From Colias croceus (taxonomy: Eukaryota; Arthropoda; Insecta; Lepidoptera; Pieridae), in assembly GCF_905220415.1 (NCBI RefSeq), contig NC_059546.1:2170001-2234000 (forward strand): a DNA stretch of 64,000 nt, given 5' to 3'. Under the pieces are notes generated by a model. The model saw only the letters and a program-made list of their open reading frames with translations, was not told the origin of the DNA and ran no database searches. Below are positions 44,938-56,834 of the stretch, piece by piece (positions within the stretch are counted from its first letter, which is position 1; each line of letters opens with the position of its first letter). The translations under genes were made by a program, and so were the position numbers.

Positions 44938-45754
44938 TATTTCTATATGAGAGGAAAATGCTGAAGGCAGATGGAACAATTTTAGAGACTTGAAACTATT
45001 TAGGTGCATTGAACTGTGTGAACTACATACAACTACATTCAGAGACATACACATTTTGTGATTACTTATATGACTATCCAAAAACTATAAAATAATATTC
45101 AACACGTCATGATATTTTATCAGACGTTGAGATCGCACTCACATTCTCGACAGATCGTAAGATGTACAAAAGGAGAAACTAAATTTTTCAATTCATTTGA
45201 AAAGTAAAAAGTTATTTAAAAAAAACTACAGCCAGATTTAGGTTGCAAAAAATAAAATATTCGATATCTGATAAATTTATAATTACTTAATGTCTTACAG
45301 AACTTTATTTTTGTTGCAGGCAAGGAAATATAACAAACTAATTTATTTAAATTAGATAATTTATTGAAGAAGTCAAGAGAGAAGGTGGAATTGGATAGAT
45401 TATTTAAACATAACAATAATTTTAATAGAAATAAACTAACATCGTTGTGTTTGTTTATTATTATTTTTCTTTCGTTTTTCATTGTTTTTCGTTTTTCTAT
45501 GCCATGTTTACAATTTAATCATGTTTTGACCTGTTTTAGATGTAAATAGGGTTTTGAGGAAGAGATTAAATGTATAATCTAGGGATTTATTTTATTTGAT
45601 TCCAACTACCCTACAATTTCCCATTCCCGTGACGTCATTAATAAAAGCAATGAATCTGGTTTTATGCATCGTATATTGAAATAGTTCTAGGTAATGATAA
45701 CTGCATGCTACATAGCCATCATAATCAGGTACTAACGGTAATATTTGTCAACAG
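44938..45754. other. 3' region of exon 4 with possible extra terminal exon
   Basis: Contains the candidate acceptor at 45308-45319, a short open frame to 45355, and AATAAA at 45640. The rest is AT-rich. Ends at the exon 5 acceptor ATTTGTCAACAG (45743-45754). Confidence 0.5.
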
Positions 45755-46110
45755 TTGAATTTTACCTTCGCCCGAACGGTCGTATCAATCTGCGCTTGAA
45801 CAATTTCACCTTCTACAAGCATCTCAAAGCAAGAAGTAACGCCTACCGCTGGAGCTGCACTGCCTATGGTTCCAAGTGGAAATGCAAGGCTCACCTCGTC
45901 ATCACTGATAAGCTGGAAGTTCTCAAAGCCAGCATCACTCACAGTCATCCACCGAGCGTGAAGAAGGATCCCAGACTCCCATACCTGTACCCTATAGTTA
46001 AAGAGGAGAGAAAAGATAAGAAAAATGGACTCCCGCAGCTAGTTACCCCTCCCTCCTTAACTCCTTTGCACGATTATTTGGTAGCTCATAGCGTATACAA
46101 TAATTACTAA
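45755..46110 (+). CDS. mod(mdg4): mod(mdg4) alternative 3' exon 5, FLYWCH domain with long tail
   Basis: Acceptor ATTTGTCAACAG ends at 45754. Frame: EFYLRPNGRINLRLNNFTFY, KHLKARSNAYRWSCTAYGSK, WKCKAHLVITDKLEV, ITHSHPPSVKK. A tail of about 45 residues follows, rich in Lys, Pro and Leu (KEERKDKKNGLPQLVTPPSL), ending in TAA. The Cys spacing is one residue longer than typical (C-x7-C). AATAAA at 46167-46172, 57 nt after the stop. The tail is not repeated in other exons and may carry an isoform-specific interaction segment; that is inference. Confidence 0.88.
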
Positions 46111-48258
46111 AGGTCTTACTAAAAATTGGAGCAATTTTTAAGTTGATGTTATTCCTGTAGGTCTATAATAAACATCACAGTGGTAAACCGTCAAGCAATT
46201 ATTTGAAGACGATGGTGATAATTTAACTGTATCAAGTGTGCTTTGACATTAAGTCAACGTATTGTATTTTTGTATTAACAGATACATTTTTTATTTTTAT
46301 TTTTTGTGCTGCTTCATAATTGACGCTGATCTTGCCTCAATTTTTTAAAAGTTCCTTATTTGCTTTTATGGGTTCTGTAAGTTTAAACAGAATATTGTAT
46401 TAACAATTTACCATATTTTACTAATGTTTAGGCTACGTTTTATATAGAGGTATACAAATACTGCATCTATTATGTAGAACATACATTTTTGCATTAGATT
46501 TATTATATTAACTTTGCCTAAATTTGCACATGTATTTTTAAGGGATTAGTCGTACATTTTATCGTAGAAGCAATCGTACACTTTTAACTAAGTATATTTA
46601 CTACTATACTTGGATAAGTTTATACGAGCACATGAAATCTTGCATTTGAATTAGAGATCTAGGAATAAATATTGCATATTGTAATGTAACGGTACTGCAT
46701 TTAACTTGAGTTCATATTAAACCACTTATTCGTAAAATGGATATGCAAGAACGTTTTAATTCTTTCGACACTGATAACGGAAAATCATGCTCTGAGTTAT
46801 TGAAACGCAGAATTTTGGACCTTTTTTTACCAAATAATTTAAATGCAAAAAAAAAAATCGAATGGTTTGTTTGAATATTTTTATCGAATTTTTATAGTTT
46901 TTGGACTATAATATAATATTGGTTATATCATTTGATTATTTTTAAAGTGTGATCTTTACATAGCTTAGTATTGAAGCTCGTTTTGATGCCTCAGATTGTT
47001 GTTTTTCCTATATGTACTTTTTCACTTCTGGCAAAATTTGTGGTTTAATATTAACCATGGTGTATTCAATTAAATCTAAGTTAAGTTTATATTTTTAAGG
47101 ATTTTACTAGTACTTAGCGATGAACTATATCATCATATTTTATCATAATCATCAAAGTGCCTTGTAGTATTTCGCATGATAATCGTGGTTTTAATACACA
47201 TTTATTTTAATTTTTTGATATGTTGTATGTGTGATTCGATAAACTAAGAGAAGAATAGATTTAGACTCAAGACTGGCTTTCGCATCCATCAATTCATCTA
47301 GTTTTACTTTAGAAGTTAGGTATCTAGTATCCAGAGACCGTTATAATATTTGCCTAAAGGTGTGTTACCCTATCGGCCATGTTACCATGACATATTTTCG
47401 TGTTTCATTGGTTAAGATTTTTTGGTTATGGACAGAGAGCTACACAACATATTATGTATATCGTTCTCTGTCTGTTTGTACCCCGACCATGACTTTGATA
47501 ACTATGTCAATATGTCAAGGTAACTAGCGCAGAATTGATCTCTTTCTACTTTTTACATAAACACCATAATAAGCTTTTCTATTAATTCATCTTTTTTATC
47601 TAATATGATCAACCTATTTTAGAGATAAATGAGTTATAGACTCCGTGGCAAATAAAATCAATCCCCAATAAAAGCCTTCATCTAGAATGATGTAAACATA
47701 ATATATAAGTCTATTCTTCTCTTGTTTATCACTATATACATCCCTATATCAGTGTGATAATGATTACGTATCCAGTATTAAGTTTGTGATTAATGAATCG
47801 TAAGTATATAATAAGGACTGTGTGATTTTGTGATAATGTATCTCGTTTGGATCTCGTTTTAACATCACGTCATTGCATTTATAGACTGCATTTAATTTTT
47901 AACGCTATTTTATATTACGAAGCTTAAGTGTATCTTTTTGTCGTGTAGCAATAAAGTATTTACTTCGAAGTGTTTGTTAATTTTATTAAAAATAACCTTT
48001 TGGATTTAAACGAATATAAAGGACCAAGGATGAAGGTGATGCCTAATGTTTAACCTCTTGATTAATAAGAAGAAAAGTTCTGCTTAATCTACTTTAATAT
48101 GTACGTATTAAAACAATATTACTTACTACTGTAAATGTAATATAAAAATACTTCTTATACGGAACCTACTACAGCAAGCATGCAGTTGGCATTAACCAAA
48201 TATTAATTAACAGCATATCGCAATCCAACAAAGCTTGCATTTTGTTTGTCTATTCCAG
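46111..48258. other. 3' UTR of exon 5 and a long non-coding spacer
   Basis: AATAAA at 46167; further AATAAA words near 46665 and 47950. No exon-like FLYWCH frame in this 2.1 kb. The spacer ends with the exon 6 acceptor TTTGTCTATTCCAG. Confidence 0.55.
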
Positions 48259-48608
48259 GTAAGATTATACACCTCATGAACGGCAGGAAGCAACTCCTAC
48301 ACAACGGCTACACTTTCTACATCCAGCGTAAATCCGCGGCCAAAGCCAGGTGGCTGTGCACGTGCTATGCGAAGTGTAAGGCCTTTCTGTACGTGGATAA
48401 ACATATGCATATAATGAAAACAGGGAATATCCATAATCATGACCCGCCAATACTCATCAAACTACAGTCAGGGTTGTATCAAAAGGCATTGGCTACGCGG
48501 TGTAACTCCTCTTTTCCTGTGCGAGGTTTGGCGAATATATTTCCAGATAGTGGGTTGGATCTTAGTATGTTTCAGCCTCAAGCGATTTATAAAGAGGAGG
48601 TGCCCTAA
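48259..48608 (+). CDS. mod(mdg4): mod(mdg4) alternative 3' exon 6, FLYWCH domain
   Basis: Acceptor TTTGTCTATTCCAG ends at 48258. Frame: KIIHLMNGRKQLLHNGYTFY, IQRKSAAKARWLCTCYAKCK, AFLYVDKHMHIM, NIHNHDPPILIKL. An unusual extension of about 38 residues (PVRGLANIFPDSGLDLSMFQ...) ends in TAA. The Cys-Cys loop is short (C-T-C-Y-A-K-C), with an additional Cys. The hydrophobic/acidic tail does not resemble any other exon here. AATAAA at 48842-48847. Confidence 0.88.
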
Positions 48609-49504
48609 TTAGAAGAGTAGTTTTAGATCGCATTGGTGGCGTCAACTTAAATATGAATGTGTATAGTGTTATTTCATGTTCTAAAAGGTCTATTGTTTTT
48701 AAATTAGGATCCTGATAGAAAGATAGTTTTCAGATTGTATATTTTATTGTTTTTTTTATATGTCGACGTCGATATCATTATTGTGAAGTGCAATCTAGTA
48801 GGAGTAGTACTTACCATTTGTTTACTTACTTGTATTATTTAAATAAAATTATATTTATTATTTTAATCCATTGCGTTATGTATTTTTTTTTAATTCGCAC
48901 TTAACCGGGTAAGTTAGACCACACAATTTCTTGGTATATCATAAATGTTTGTTTTAACGCCATCTCTTGTCGATTCCGGTTTTTTATAAAAAGGAGTAGT
49001 TGAAAAATTAATTCATTTAACTACATAATATATAGAAAATAATAGTTTTATGTGTGTTTGGTTGTTTTAACGATTATGTAATTGAACTATTATCTTATGT
49101 TAATTGTTACTCTAAAATTGAAAATTTTAAGGTAAACGCATTAATTATGATCACATTTTTAGTGTTATTTTTACAATCAAGGACATGATTTAAGAATAAG
49201 TTATAATAAATAAATAATTGAAAACTTTGTATCATATTTGTATCAAATTATATCACTTGTAAGTAAGGGAAAATATTAAATTTGGATATTTCAAATGTTC
49301 TTAAACGATTTAAAATAACAAGGAATAGCTTAAAAATAACATTGTATTGTGTAAGTTACTGAGACATCTTACCATAAGAAGTCAAATAAAGAAAAATCTA
49401 TCAAGTTAAACACGTGAGAATAAATCATTAAAAAAAATTCAAACTTTATTTAATCCAGCCATAGCTTAAATGCCATAAGGTACTACAGTCATTAAAATTT
49501 GCAG
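48609..49504. other. 3' UTR of exon 6 and spacer
   Basis: AATAAA at 48842. A weak ATTCGCACTTAACCGGG repeat scrap at about 48891. Acceptor for exon 7 is AAAATTTGCAG (49494-49504). Confidence 0.5.
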
Positions 49505-49764
49505 ACAGCAAAATAACGCGCGGCGTACGTGGCAAAAGAGTGTTTCATTACAACGGTTTTACGTTTTACAAAGAGAAGGATCTTAGGAAGCGTTCAGGAG
49601 CTAGATGGAGGTGCACAAGCCACAGTAGAGCGAAATGCACGGCCTATTTGCATCTGGATCACCAGCTGAGGGTCATGTATGCGCCGTCGATATGCCACAC
49701 TCACACCCCTCCCGCTAGCGGTGACCCTACTACCAAAGTCAGGACTTTTATATGCAAGTCATAA
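49505..49764 (+). CDS. mod(mdg4): mod(mdg4) alternative 3' exon 7, FLYWCH domain
   Basis: Two AGs are close together (49503-49504 and 49507-49508). Only the first restores the phase shared by all other exons, giving SKITRGVRGKRVFHYNGF. The finger follows: TFYKEKDLRKRSGARWRCTS, HSRAKCTAYLHLDHQLRV, CHTHTPPAS, and a short basic tail ending ICKS, TAA. It is the closest relative of exon 9 (same RWRCT.HSRAKCTAYLHLD core), with exon 8 lying between them. AATAAA at 50251-50256, nearly 500 nt downstream. Confidence 0.87.
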
Positions 49765-50670
49765 GCACTTCTGGGACGGACTAGGGACTACAGCTCCGGT
49801 TTCATGGTAAACATTTATGTCGAATCAACTTGTTGAGGAGCTGCTGGTAATATTGGTTCAGAGTTCGTAACGCATGTTTGTTGTCGAGGAGTGGTCAACT
49901 GTTGGTCAACAAATGTTCACCGTGAATACGAGGCTTCAAATGTTTTACAGGGTGAAAATATTGTAAATAATACCTCTTAGAGAGGTTCTTTCGGTACAAT
50001 TCAAATTGTGTGTCGTTGATTTTGTCTTTATATCTTTAAAAAAATCCTTTAGTGATTAATTTTCAAAGATTTTCTCTATTGTGAACAAAGGAATGCAAAA
50101 ACAAAACCAGTGAGGCATAATGTACCCGATAAACTTCCAGTTAGGAATAACAATAATTTGGATGATCTTTTAAAATACTACTTATATTGTTTTGATTTCA
50201 CGTTTGTCAATAAGTTTTAACGTTTATGCTGTGCTATGTACTATGAACCAAATAAATGTTACAGATTATGACTTCAGATGATGTAATTATGTAAAAATGG
50301 GAATAACAAATAAAAATATTGTATGTGTACAACTATTAAATTTATTTTTTGTCCATAGTTAATGCATTTCATATAGTCTATGATTTTAATATAAAAGAAC
50401 GTCATGCCAACAACAAATGTAAAAATTCATGCTAAATGTGTTATCGAGCATTTTGGTTTATACATGGATAACAAATAAGTTTTTATTCGTTCAAAAATTA
50501 TAATATTTACCAAACCATCAATACTACGGTTCTTTTAGTCTAGAAACTTAGAACTAGACTTAAACTTAACTTAACTAGAAAGTTGAAAGAAATTAAAAAG
50601 TAGAAATTTGTCATATTAAAAAACATAATAGATTATACAAGATAGACAATTAAGCGATATGACGTTTCAG
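49765..50670. other. 3' UTR of exon 7 and spacer
   Basis: AATAAA at 50251. AT-rich, no exon. Ends with acceptor GACGTTTCAG (50661-50670). Confidence 0.5.
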
Positions 50671-52298
50671 CTTATGACCCGCTCAGTGGAGTAGTTATGG
50701 AAGTAATGTCAGACGCAAACGCAATGCAAGATTTTCATAGGCAATACCAATCGTACGGGATGGGAGTTCCAGGTGCAGTACCAGATGTAATGGCAGTAGA
50801 TTTCCCTGGAGTAGTTTCTGAAGTCATCACAGATGAAATTCATAGTTCAGTATTCGACGCAGTACCAGACTCTGTTTTAGATTCCGTACCAGATTCCATT
50901 TTAGAAGCTGTACAAGAATCCGTTTTTAAAGCAGTGCCAGATTCCGTTTTTAAAGCCGTCAAAGAAATGGTGGTGCCTGAAGAAATTAGAGACATGATTC
51001 CAATGCCAATTCCTGGAACAGTGAATCAACTAGTTCCAGCATCATATCCACAATCAGTTGCAGAAATAGTTACAGAAGCATTTTCAGAAATACCTCCAAT
51101 CGCATTTCCAGAATCAGTAACAGAAGTAGTTCCAGATGCATTTGCAGCATCAGTTACTGAAATAGTTCCAGGAGCATTCCAAGCATCAGTTGCAGAAATA
51201 GTGTCAGAAGCATTTTCAGAAATAGTGCCAGGCGCATTTTCAGAATCAGTAACAGAAGTAGGTCCAAATGCATTTGCAGAATCAGTAACAGAAGTAGGTC
51301 CAGATGCATTTGCAGAACCAGTAACAGAAGTAGGTCCAGATGCATTTGCAGCATCAGTTACTGAAATAGTTCCTGAAACATTGCAAGCGACAGTTACAGA
51401 AATAGTTCCAGAAGCATTTACAGGATCAGTAACAGGAGTAGTTCCAGAAGCATACCCAACATCAGTTACAGAAATCATTCCAGTAGCATTCCAAGCATCA
51501 GATACAGAAATTGTTCCAGAAGCATTTCCACAATCAATAACAGAAGTTGTTCCAGACGTATTCCCACAATCAGTTACAGAAATTGTGCCAGAAGAATTTT
51601 CAGAATCTGTTACTGAAATAGTTCCAGAAGCATTCCCCACAGCAGTTACTGAAATAGGTCCGGAAGCATTTCCAGCATCGGTTACAGAAAATCATCAAGA
51701 GCTTATAGAAATAGCTCCAGTAATTATTCCAGAAATTGTGTCAGTCCCAGCAGTACCAAAGGAAAGTATCCAAAAACAAAAATCAAAACGAGTTCCAAAG
51801 CAATTTCCTAAATCACTAAGAAAAATAACACCAAAACTTGTTTCAAAGCTAGCTCCAAAACCAGTTTTAAAACTTACTCCAAAACCAGATTTAAATCTAG
51901 CTCCAAAACCACTTCCAAAATTAGTTCCAAAATCAGCTCCGAAACCAGTTTCCAAACGAGTTTCTAAAGCAGTATCAAAACCACAACCAAAATCAGTTCC
52001 ACAACAAATGCCTGTCTCAGAAGAATTAACACCAGAAGAAATTATCTCCGTGAAAAGCCGGGTTATCGAGTTGGTAACTGGACGTAAATTGTTGATGGTC
52101 AATGGTTATCCGTTTTACTTTAGACTCACTATGAAGACATTTCCGCTGAACCGATGGTGTTGCAGTAGATCGACATGCAACGCGTACGTGCATGCAACGT
52201 TTGATGATCGAGTGGTGGCGTATGGTGGGGAAATGCACAAACACCCACCCAGTCGATTTCGTAAACAAGATGATGGAAAATACATACGATTAAACTAG
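50671..52298 (+). CDS. mod(mdg4): mod(mdg4) alternative 3' exon 8, giant exon: acidic repeats, K/P-rich linker, FLYWCH
   Basis: 541 codons after a phase-1 junction (acceptor GACGTTTCAG). Residues 1-110: YDPLSGVVMEVMSDANAM, then imperfect DSVPDSIL-type repeats. About 120-345: 16-17 units of roughly 12 residues with consensus SVTEIVPEAFPx, encoded by a 36-bp repeat; three adjacent units near 51262-51360 are almost identical. About 355-455: Lys/Pro-rich stretch (KPVLKLTPKPDLNLAPKPLP). About 465-541: KSRVIELVTGRKLLMVNGYP, WCCSRSTCNAYV, MHKHPPSRF, ending KYIRLN, TAG. The finger has the short C-x4-5-C loop. AATAAA at 52578-52583. All other exons are 72-117 codons. The open frame across 1.6 kb shows it is maintained. 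Role of the repeats unknown; an acidic or structural spacer is my inference. Confidence 0.88.
51040..51690 (+). repeat. 36-bp coding minisatellite in exon 8
   Basis: Units of the form TCAGTTACAGAAATAGTTCC-AGAAGCATTTCC repeat about 16-17 times in frame. Drift is higher outside and low in the block 51240-51360, suggesting recent unequal exchange or slippage. The antisense frame is also open over 51026-51640, a by-product of codon repetition. Confidence 0.9.
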
Positions 52299-53076
52299 TC
52301 ACTGTTCAATTGTTATAGTACTAAGCTATTAATGTTTGTAGGAGTATCTTGTATAAAAATGTTTCCTATGGAATTATCAAACCCTGTATTCTATCCTATA
52401 TGATTAAGTTTATAGTTATTCTGTGATTTTTGTTATATCGATATTATTAATGTTTAATTTATATCTAGTCAACTTTCAGTCTTCAGTTCTTTTAAAGAAT
52501 TTGTGATATTATTTGTATAAATTATTGTTATTATGTTTTTTCGTACCAAAGCTAATTAAACATTTGTTTTGTTAAAAAATAAACGTATTATCGGCAAGCG
52601 ATAAAATTTACTATTACCATAAACTAACCCTTTTTAATACTCGAAATTGTTACGTTGACCTAGCTAAATGAAAAATGAAATCACTTCAATGGTCTCCTAA
52701 AGACTCATCTTACGCGTAATAATTTGAGAGACCCAAGGAGAATAATAAATACTTTTTAATTTCTTTTAGCTGGTAATGTTTGAAGTGTTTTAAGCTTTCC
52801 AAATTATGTTACTGTCAACCTTTTCAATAATTGAATACGGTGACAAATTGGTAAGTAATATTTGTCGTGATCAGCTAATTTTCACTAACCACATTAATCT
52901 TAATACGGAAAGTAGTACTAATAGATGGACTATGTTATTGAACTATTATTGAATGTTATTGTGGTTATTAATGGGATAATGAACTGATTTGTTACATGTC
53001 TGATATATATGTAGCATTAGAAACTTAGCGAGAATGTAATTTAAAAAAGGTGCGAACTAAAATGTTGTACCCACAG
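52299..53076. other. 3' UTR of exon 8 and spacer
   Basis: AATAAA at 52578. No exon or repeat recognised. Ends with acceptor TTGTACCCACAG. Confidence 0.5.
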
Positions 53077-53330
53077 GTAAAATTTACACATTGGCGCGTG
53101 GGAAGCGAGGGAAGCAGGTGTTCTACTACAAGGGTTATACGTTCTACAAGCAGAAGGAGCTCAGCAAGGGTGCAGCAGCCAGGTGGAGGTGTACGAGGCA
53201 CAGCAGAGCCAAGTGCACAGCGTACTTGCACCTCGACGATCAGCTCCGAGTGGTCTACGCGCCTACAATCTGCCATACGCATAAGCCTCCGGCCATTGGT
53301 AGGCCTAAAACTCAGACGTTCTATATGTAA
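53077..53330 (+). CDS. mod(mdg4): mod(mdg4) alternative 3' exon 9, FLYWCH domain
   Basis: Acceptor TTGTACCCACAG ends at 53076. Frame: KIYTLARGKRGKQVFYYKGY, TFYKQKELSKGAAARWRCTR, HSRAKCTAYLHLDDQLRVVY, CHTHKPPAIG, ending TFYM, TAA. It is a clear paralogue of exon 7, with most residues of the finger identical; the region from exon 7 to exon 9 therefore grew by duplication of one exon around or across exon 8. Base composition is notably more GC-rich than the surroundings. AATAAA at 53767-53772. Confidence 0.9.
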
Positions 53331-54888
53331 ATTGTTGCCTGTAATGTTGACAGTTTTGCGTGTGGTTCAATGTAACGATTGAAGTACAGGAATCGATAAT
53401 TGTGCAGGATTCAAGTGGCAATTTTAGGCAAATTTAACGCTCCTTATGTTGTGCTTAATATGAACATATTGATGTAATATGTTAAGGGTGTTTTTTAGTG
53501 TTTAATAACTGTCTACTTTTATCTGTATCTTCCCGATTATGTATTCTTGTTCATAACAGTGTTATAGAATGTAGTAGAGTAGAAACATTTTGTAAAATAC
53601 TTTTTAATATCACGTGATTTGATCATGGAAGCAAGGCAACTCGACTTAATTTAATAAATTACATTATTTAATCGATTATATAATTTGCCTCTATTAAATA
53701 GTAATGACGTAAATAAGTATTGAAGTTATATCCTGTATGTAATCACTTATAATATATGACTATAGTAATAAAGATTTTAAGTTATGCTGGATATTTTAGG
53801 ACGCTAGTCATTAAGATATCTTGGACATTTTAGACTGAATATATTGGAATAGCAGATATTTTAGATTTTTAAATGTAAAGGTGATTTTAATTTGGAACCA
53901 ACCCAAGTATACCATGATATTTTAAAAGCAGTATTGTTTCCAGCATGGGAAAGAGATCGCGCTAAACGAACTATAAAGCTCTGTATTTTTTCCACCGGAA
54001 TTAAATTACTACTTTAAGACGTCATGGTAATTCCTGTTAGTGGTAAGCGATAAACGAATCCGCTAAACAGCAGTGATGTTATGGTTTGATTTACAATATA
54101 GAAGTAAGAGTAGAATAGATAAAGGTTTCCTTTTCTTGCAAAAATGTTGGGAAAAAAATAACTTATAATAGTTAGATTGCTAATGCTTGTAAATCAAGCT
54201 AGGCAAGAATGTGCTAGAATCGTGAAAATTGATAGTTAACAAAGCGGTTGTAAGTTTTAATTGTCATTTTATGCAAGGATAAAATAATCTGAATAATTTG
54301 AGGAAAATTGACGGTACTTGGCATATGAACGTATAAAACGAGCTGATTTTTCATCCTTTATATCTAGCTAATAAACATCTGAAGTTGGTGTAGTAATTTT
54401 TATAGCATGTGAAAAAAGCTCTGATATTTTTCTGATACAATACATTAATTAATTAGCAAAACGTTTATAAACACCATCATCAATAATAATTTTAATGTTT
54501 TCCATATTATGTACTGTAACAATCTCTAGTTCGATAATAATACATAAAATAAAATGTGTAAATAAATAATGTATTCTGACTCAGTGTTTAATTTTAATGG
54601 ATAGCCTAATATAAACGAAAAAAAATATGTAGAAAATTAAGCTACTACCTACTTGTGGAAGACAAGTAAATTATTTGTGTGTTAAATAATATATTTTTTG
54701 TTACGTTACAAGATAAATATATGTAACAAGTTATATTTGATATTTTTTGACACATTGTACCTACATTTATGGAAGTAATTTATCAAATTACCCGAAATAA
54801 TTTTTCATCTAAAGTAGCATCTAAGAGACGTATATTTTAATTAAGAGGTTATTACTCAATTTACTAATTATAATGTTTTTCCCATTAG
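53331..54888. other. 3' UTR of exon 9 and spacer
   Basis: AATAAA at 53767. No exon or repeat end recognised in 1.5 kb. Acceptor for exon 10 is TTTTTCCCATTAG. Confidence 0.5.
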
Positions 54889-55142
54889 GTCAACTGATAA
54901 CAGTAGCCAATGGCAAACAATTCTTCTATTATCAAGGATACACCTATAACAAATACGTGTATGATGATCGAAATAAGAAGTACAGTTTCCGATGGGAGTG
55001 CACCCAACGAAAAAGTCAGAAGTGCAAGACGTATCTACAAATCGACTCAGAACATAATATTATATATATTCCTGATATAAAACATACACACATGAAACCA
55101 AACTATGTGAAGTCAAAGAATGGAACATACATAAAACTATAA
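54889..55142 (+). CDS. mod(mdg4): mod(mdg4) alternative 3' exon 10, FLYWCH domain
   Basis: Acceptor ATGTTTTTCCCATTAG ends at 54888. Frame: QLITVANGKQFFYYQGYTYN, KYVYDDRNKKYSFRWECTQR, KSQKCKTYLQIDSEHNIIYI, KHTHMKPNY, ending GTYIKL, TAA. The loop between the first strand and RW-C is longer than in most exons. The terminal G-x-Y-I-[RK] motif is shared with exons 8, 12, 13, 15 and 16. AATAAA at 55194-55199, 51 nt after the stop, so the 3' UTR is very short. Confidence 0.88.
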
Positions 55143-55693
55143 AAACATATTTAGTACGTGAATATGTATAATGTTATGTTAAGTTTATTAAGAAATAAAT
55201 GTTAAAATAGGAATTAGTTAATTAATTGTTTAATTTGTCTTTAAAAGAGAATGCTTGAGTTTGTTAAAAAATAGAAGAAAGTATGAGGATCTAATGGGTA
55301 TTGAACCAGATACGTGGAATAAGCATCGATGTAATGATACATCATCAACATAGGTAAAATAATTATATTTACAATAATAAATAGCAGACCAAATGATTCT
55401 AGGTCTATGATGTACATTTTGCAAAGCGAAATAGTTAGTTACTAAAATGTAACACTATATCTACAATTATGCAGGCATAGGTGGGCAGTTAGTTTGCAAA
55501 CTAGATTTTAGTTTCATGTCACGTGGAAGACAACACCATTGTAGCTATAACATTTGTCACTTTGCTAATTTTAGTTCTGAATAACGTTCAATTTCGTATC
55601 TTCAATGGCCTTTATTTCTAAGAACATTGCCAAACTAATTTTCCTATTATAGGCAATCCAAAGCTGTATATGAACATGTAAGTGATATTTCAG
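55143..55693. other. 3' UTR of exon 10 and spacer
   Basis: AATAAA at 55194. No other feature seen. Acceptor GTGATATTTCAG ends at 55693. Confidence 0.5.
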
Positions 55694-55914
55694 TGAACAT
55701 CTTCATGACTGCACGAGGCAAGGAGCGTTTGATCTTCCAGAATTTCTCATATTACAAGCAGAGTCGCACCAGACACGGCTTCAGGTGGGGTTGTACCAAG
55801 AACAGGTGGCACAAGTGTAAGGCGTTTCTCCATCTAGCTGATGATTTGACAATAATTAGGAGTAACATGGAGCATACGCATCCAGCACTCAGTGAAATGA
55901 CGAGGAAGTCGTAG
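55694..55914 (+). CDS. mod(mdg4): mod(mdg4) alternative 3' exon 11, FLYWCH domain
   Basis: Acceptor GTGATATTTCAG ends at 55693. Frame: NIFMTARGKERLIFQNFSYY, KQSRTRHGFRWGCTKNRWHK, CKAFLHLADDLTIIR, EHTHPALSEMTRKS, then TAG. At 72 codons it is the shortest exon in the array; the C-terminal tail after H-x-H is only 11 residues. It is the last exon with RW before the first Cys. AATAAA at 56108-56113. Confidence 0.88.
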
Positions 55915-56342
55915 CTGTTAGACGAACTTTAGAAGTGTTTTACGCCTAGTCGTTGTGGGGTTGGTACGGTATGGCGTTTTACAACGAAATTGTCGTCCAA
56001 TCTATAAAGATACACTTAGGTGATTTAAACGTAGTGCAATATGATGACGCACCTAGTCTCGATTTTTAGATCGTCGATATTAATAAAAAATCAAATAATT
56101 GAATTGTAATAAAGACAATTTGTTTGGTGAAGAAAATCTAAATGATTCAGTATTGTAAAAATGTGAAATAGAATTTTATCTAGTCAGCTTTAAACATTCT
56201 AGTCAAATTCAGCGTTATTAGTACAATTAAAATTATAAGATACAGGGTGTATATAATGTGTATAGTGTAAATATATTTAATTTTTAATTTTATTGATAGC
56301 TTGTGATGGGGATGTGTTAAGCTTGATTGTGTTCATTTGTTA

Positions 56343-56547
56343 GGCTGGTTGCAGAGCTTGACCGACCATCAGTGCGTACGTCAGTCGCGCTTGTCATATG
56401 TATGGAAATTTATAAAACCGTTCATAGCTAGACCGACCATACGGACGCGTATTGTCATGCGTATGTGTCATAGTCATACATATTGTTGATGCGTATCGTC
56501 AGGACCGACGGTACGCACTGATGGTCGGTCAAGCTCTGCAACCAGCC
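56343..56547. mobile_element. TTA-flanked MITE, family M1 (copy 2)
   Basis: 205 bp. GGCTGGTTGCAGAGCTTGAC at the left and GTCAAGCTCTGCAACCAGCC at the right are perfect inverted ends. TTA lies outside both (56340-56342, 56548-56550), as for PIF/Harbinger-type insertions. Interior GTGCGTACGTCAGTCGCGC. Confidence 0.92.
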
Positions 56548-56584
56548 TTAAGGTTGGATAGAATTTATCCAACCTTATTTATAA

Positions 56585-56834
56585 GGCTTATTCAAACTAC
56601 AGTGGTGGGTAGCGGCATCCCAATGGGTACGCGATTAAATCTAGTAATATATTATAGAGACTCTAATCCCGTACCGATTGGCTATTCGTTACCGTACTCG
56701 GATCGGTACACAATGAGAGTCTCTATAGTCTATAATTATACTACGTAAGAGATTTAATCGCTATACCGCATTCTATATCGCGGGATACCGCTACCTACGG
56801 CGGTAGCAGATACCGCTGTAATTTGAATAGGCCT
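56585..56834. mobile_element. MITE with GGC-TATTCAAA ends
   Basis: GGCTTATTCAAACTACAGTG at the left pairs with CTGTAATTTGAATAGGCC at the right. TAA lies outside both (56582-56584, 56835-56837). Interior partly palindromic around GATTTAATCG and GCGGTAGC. It sits 38 bp right of the previous MITE. Confidence 0.7.

Noticed and set aside
51026..51640. Antisense open frame of about 200 codons over exon 8
   Set aside because: It mirrors the 36-bp minisatellite (GTISVTD-type repeats). Codon repetition keeps several frames open. No start context, domain or splice signal.
55230..55424. Minus-strand open frame after exon 10
   Set aside because: Short, no domain, overlaps the 3' region of exon 10; composition typical of spacer.
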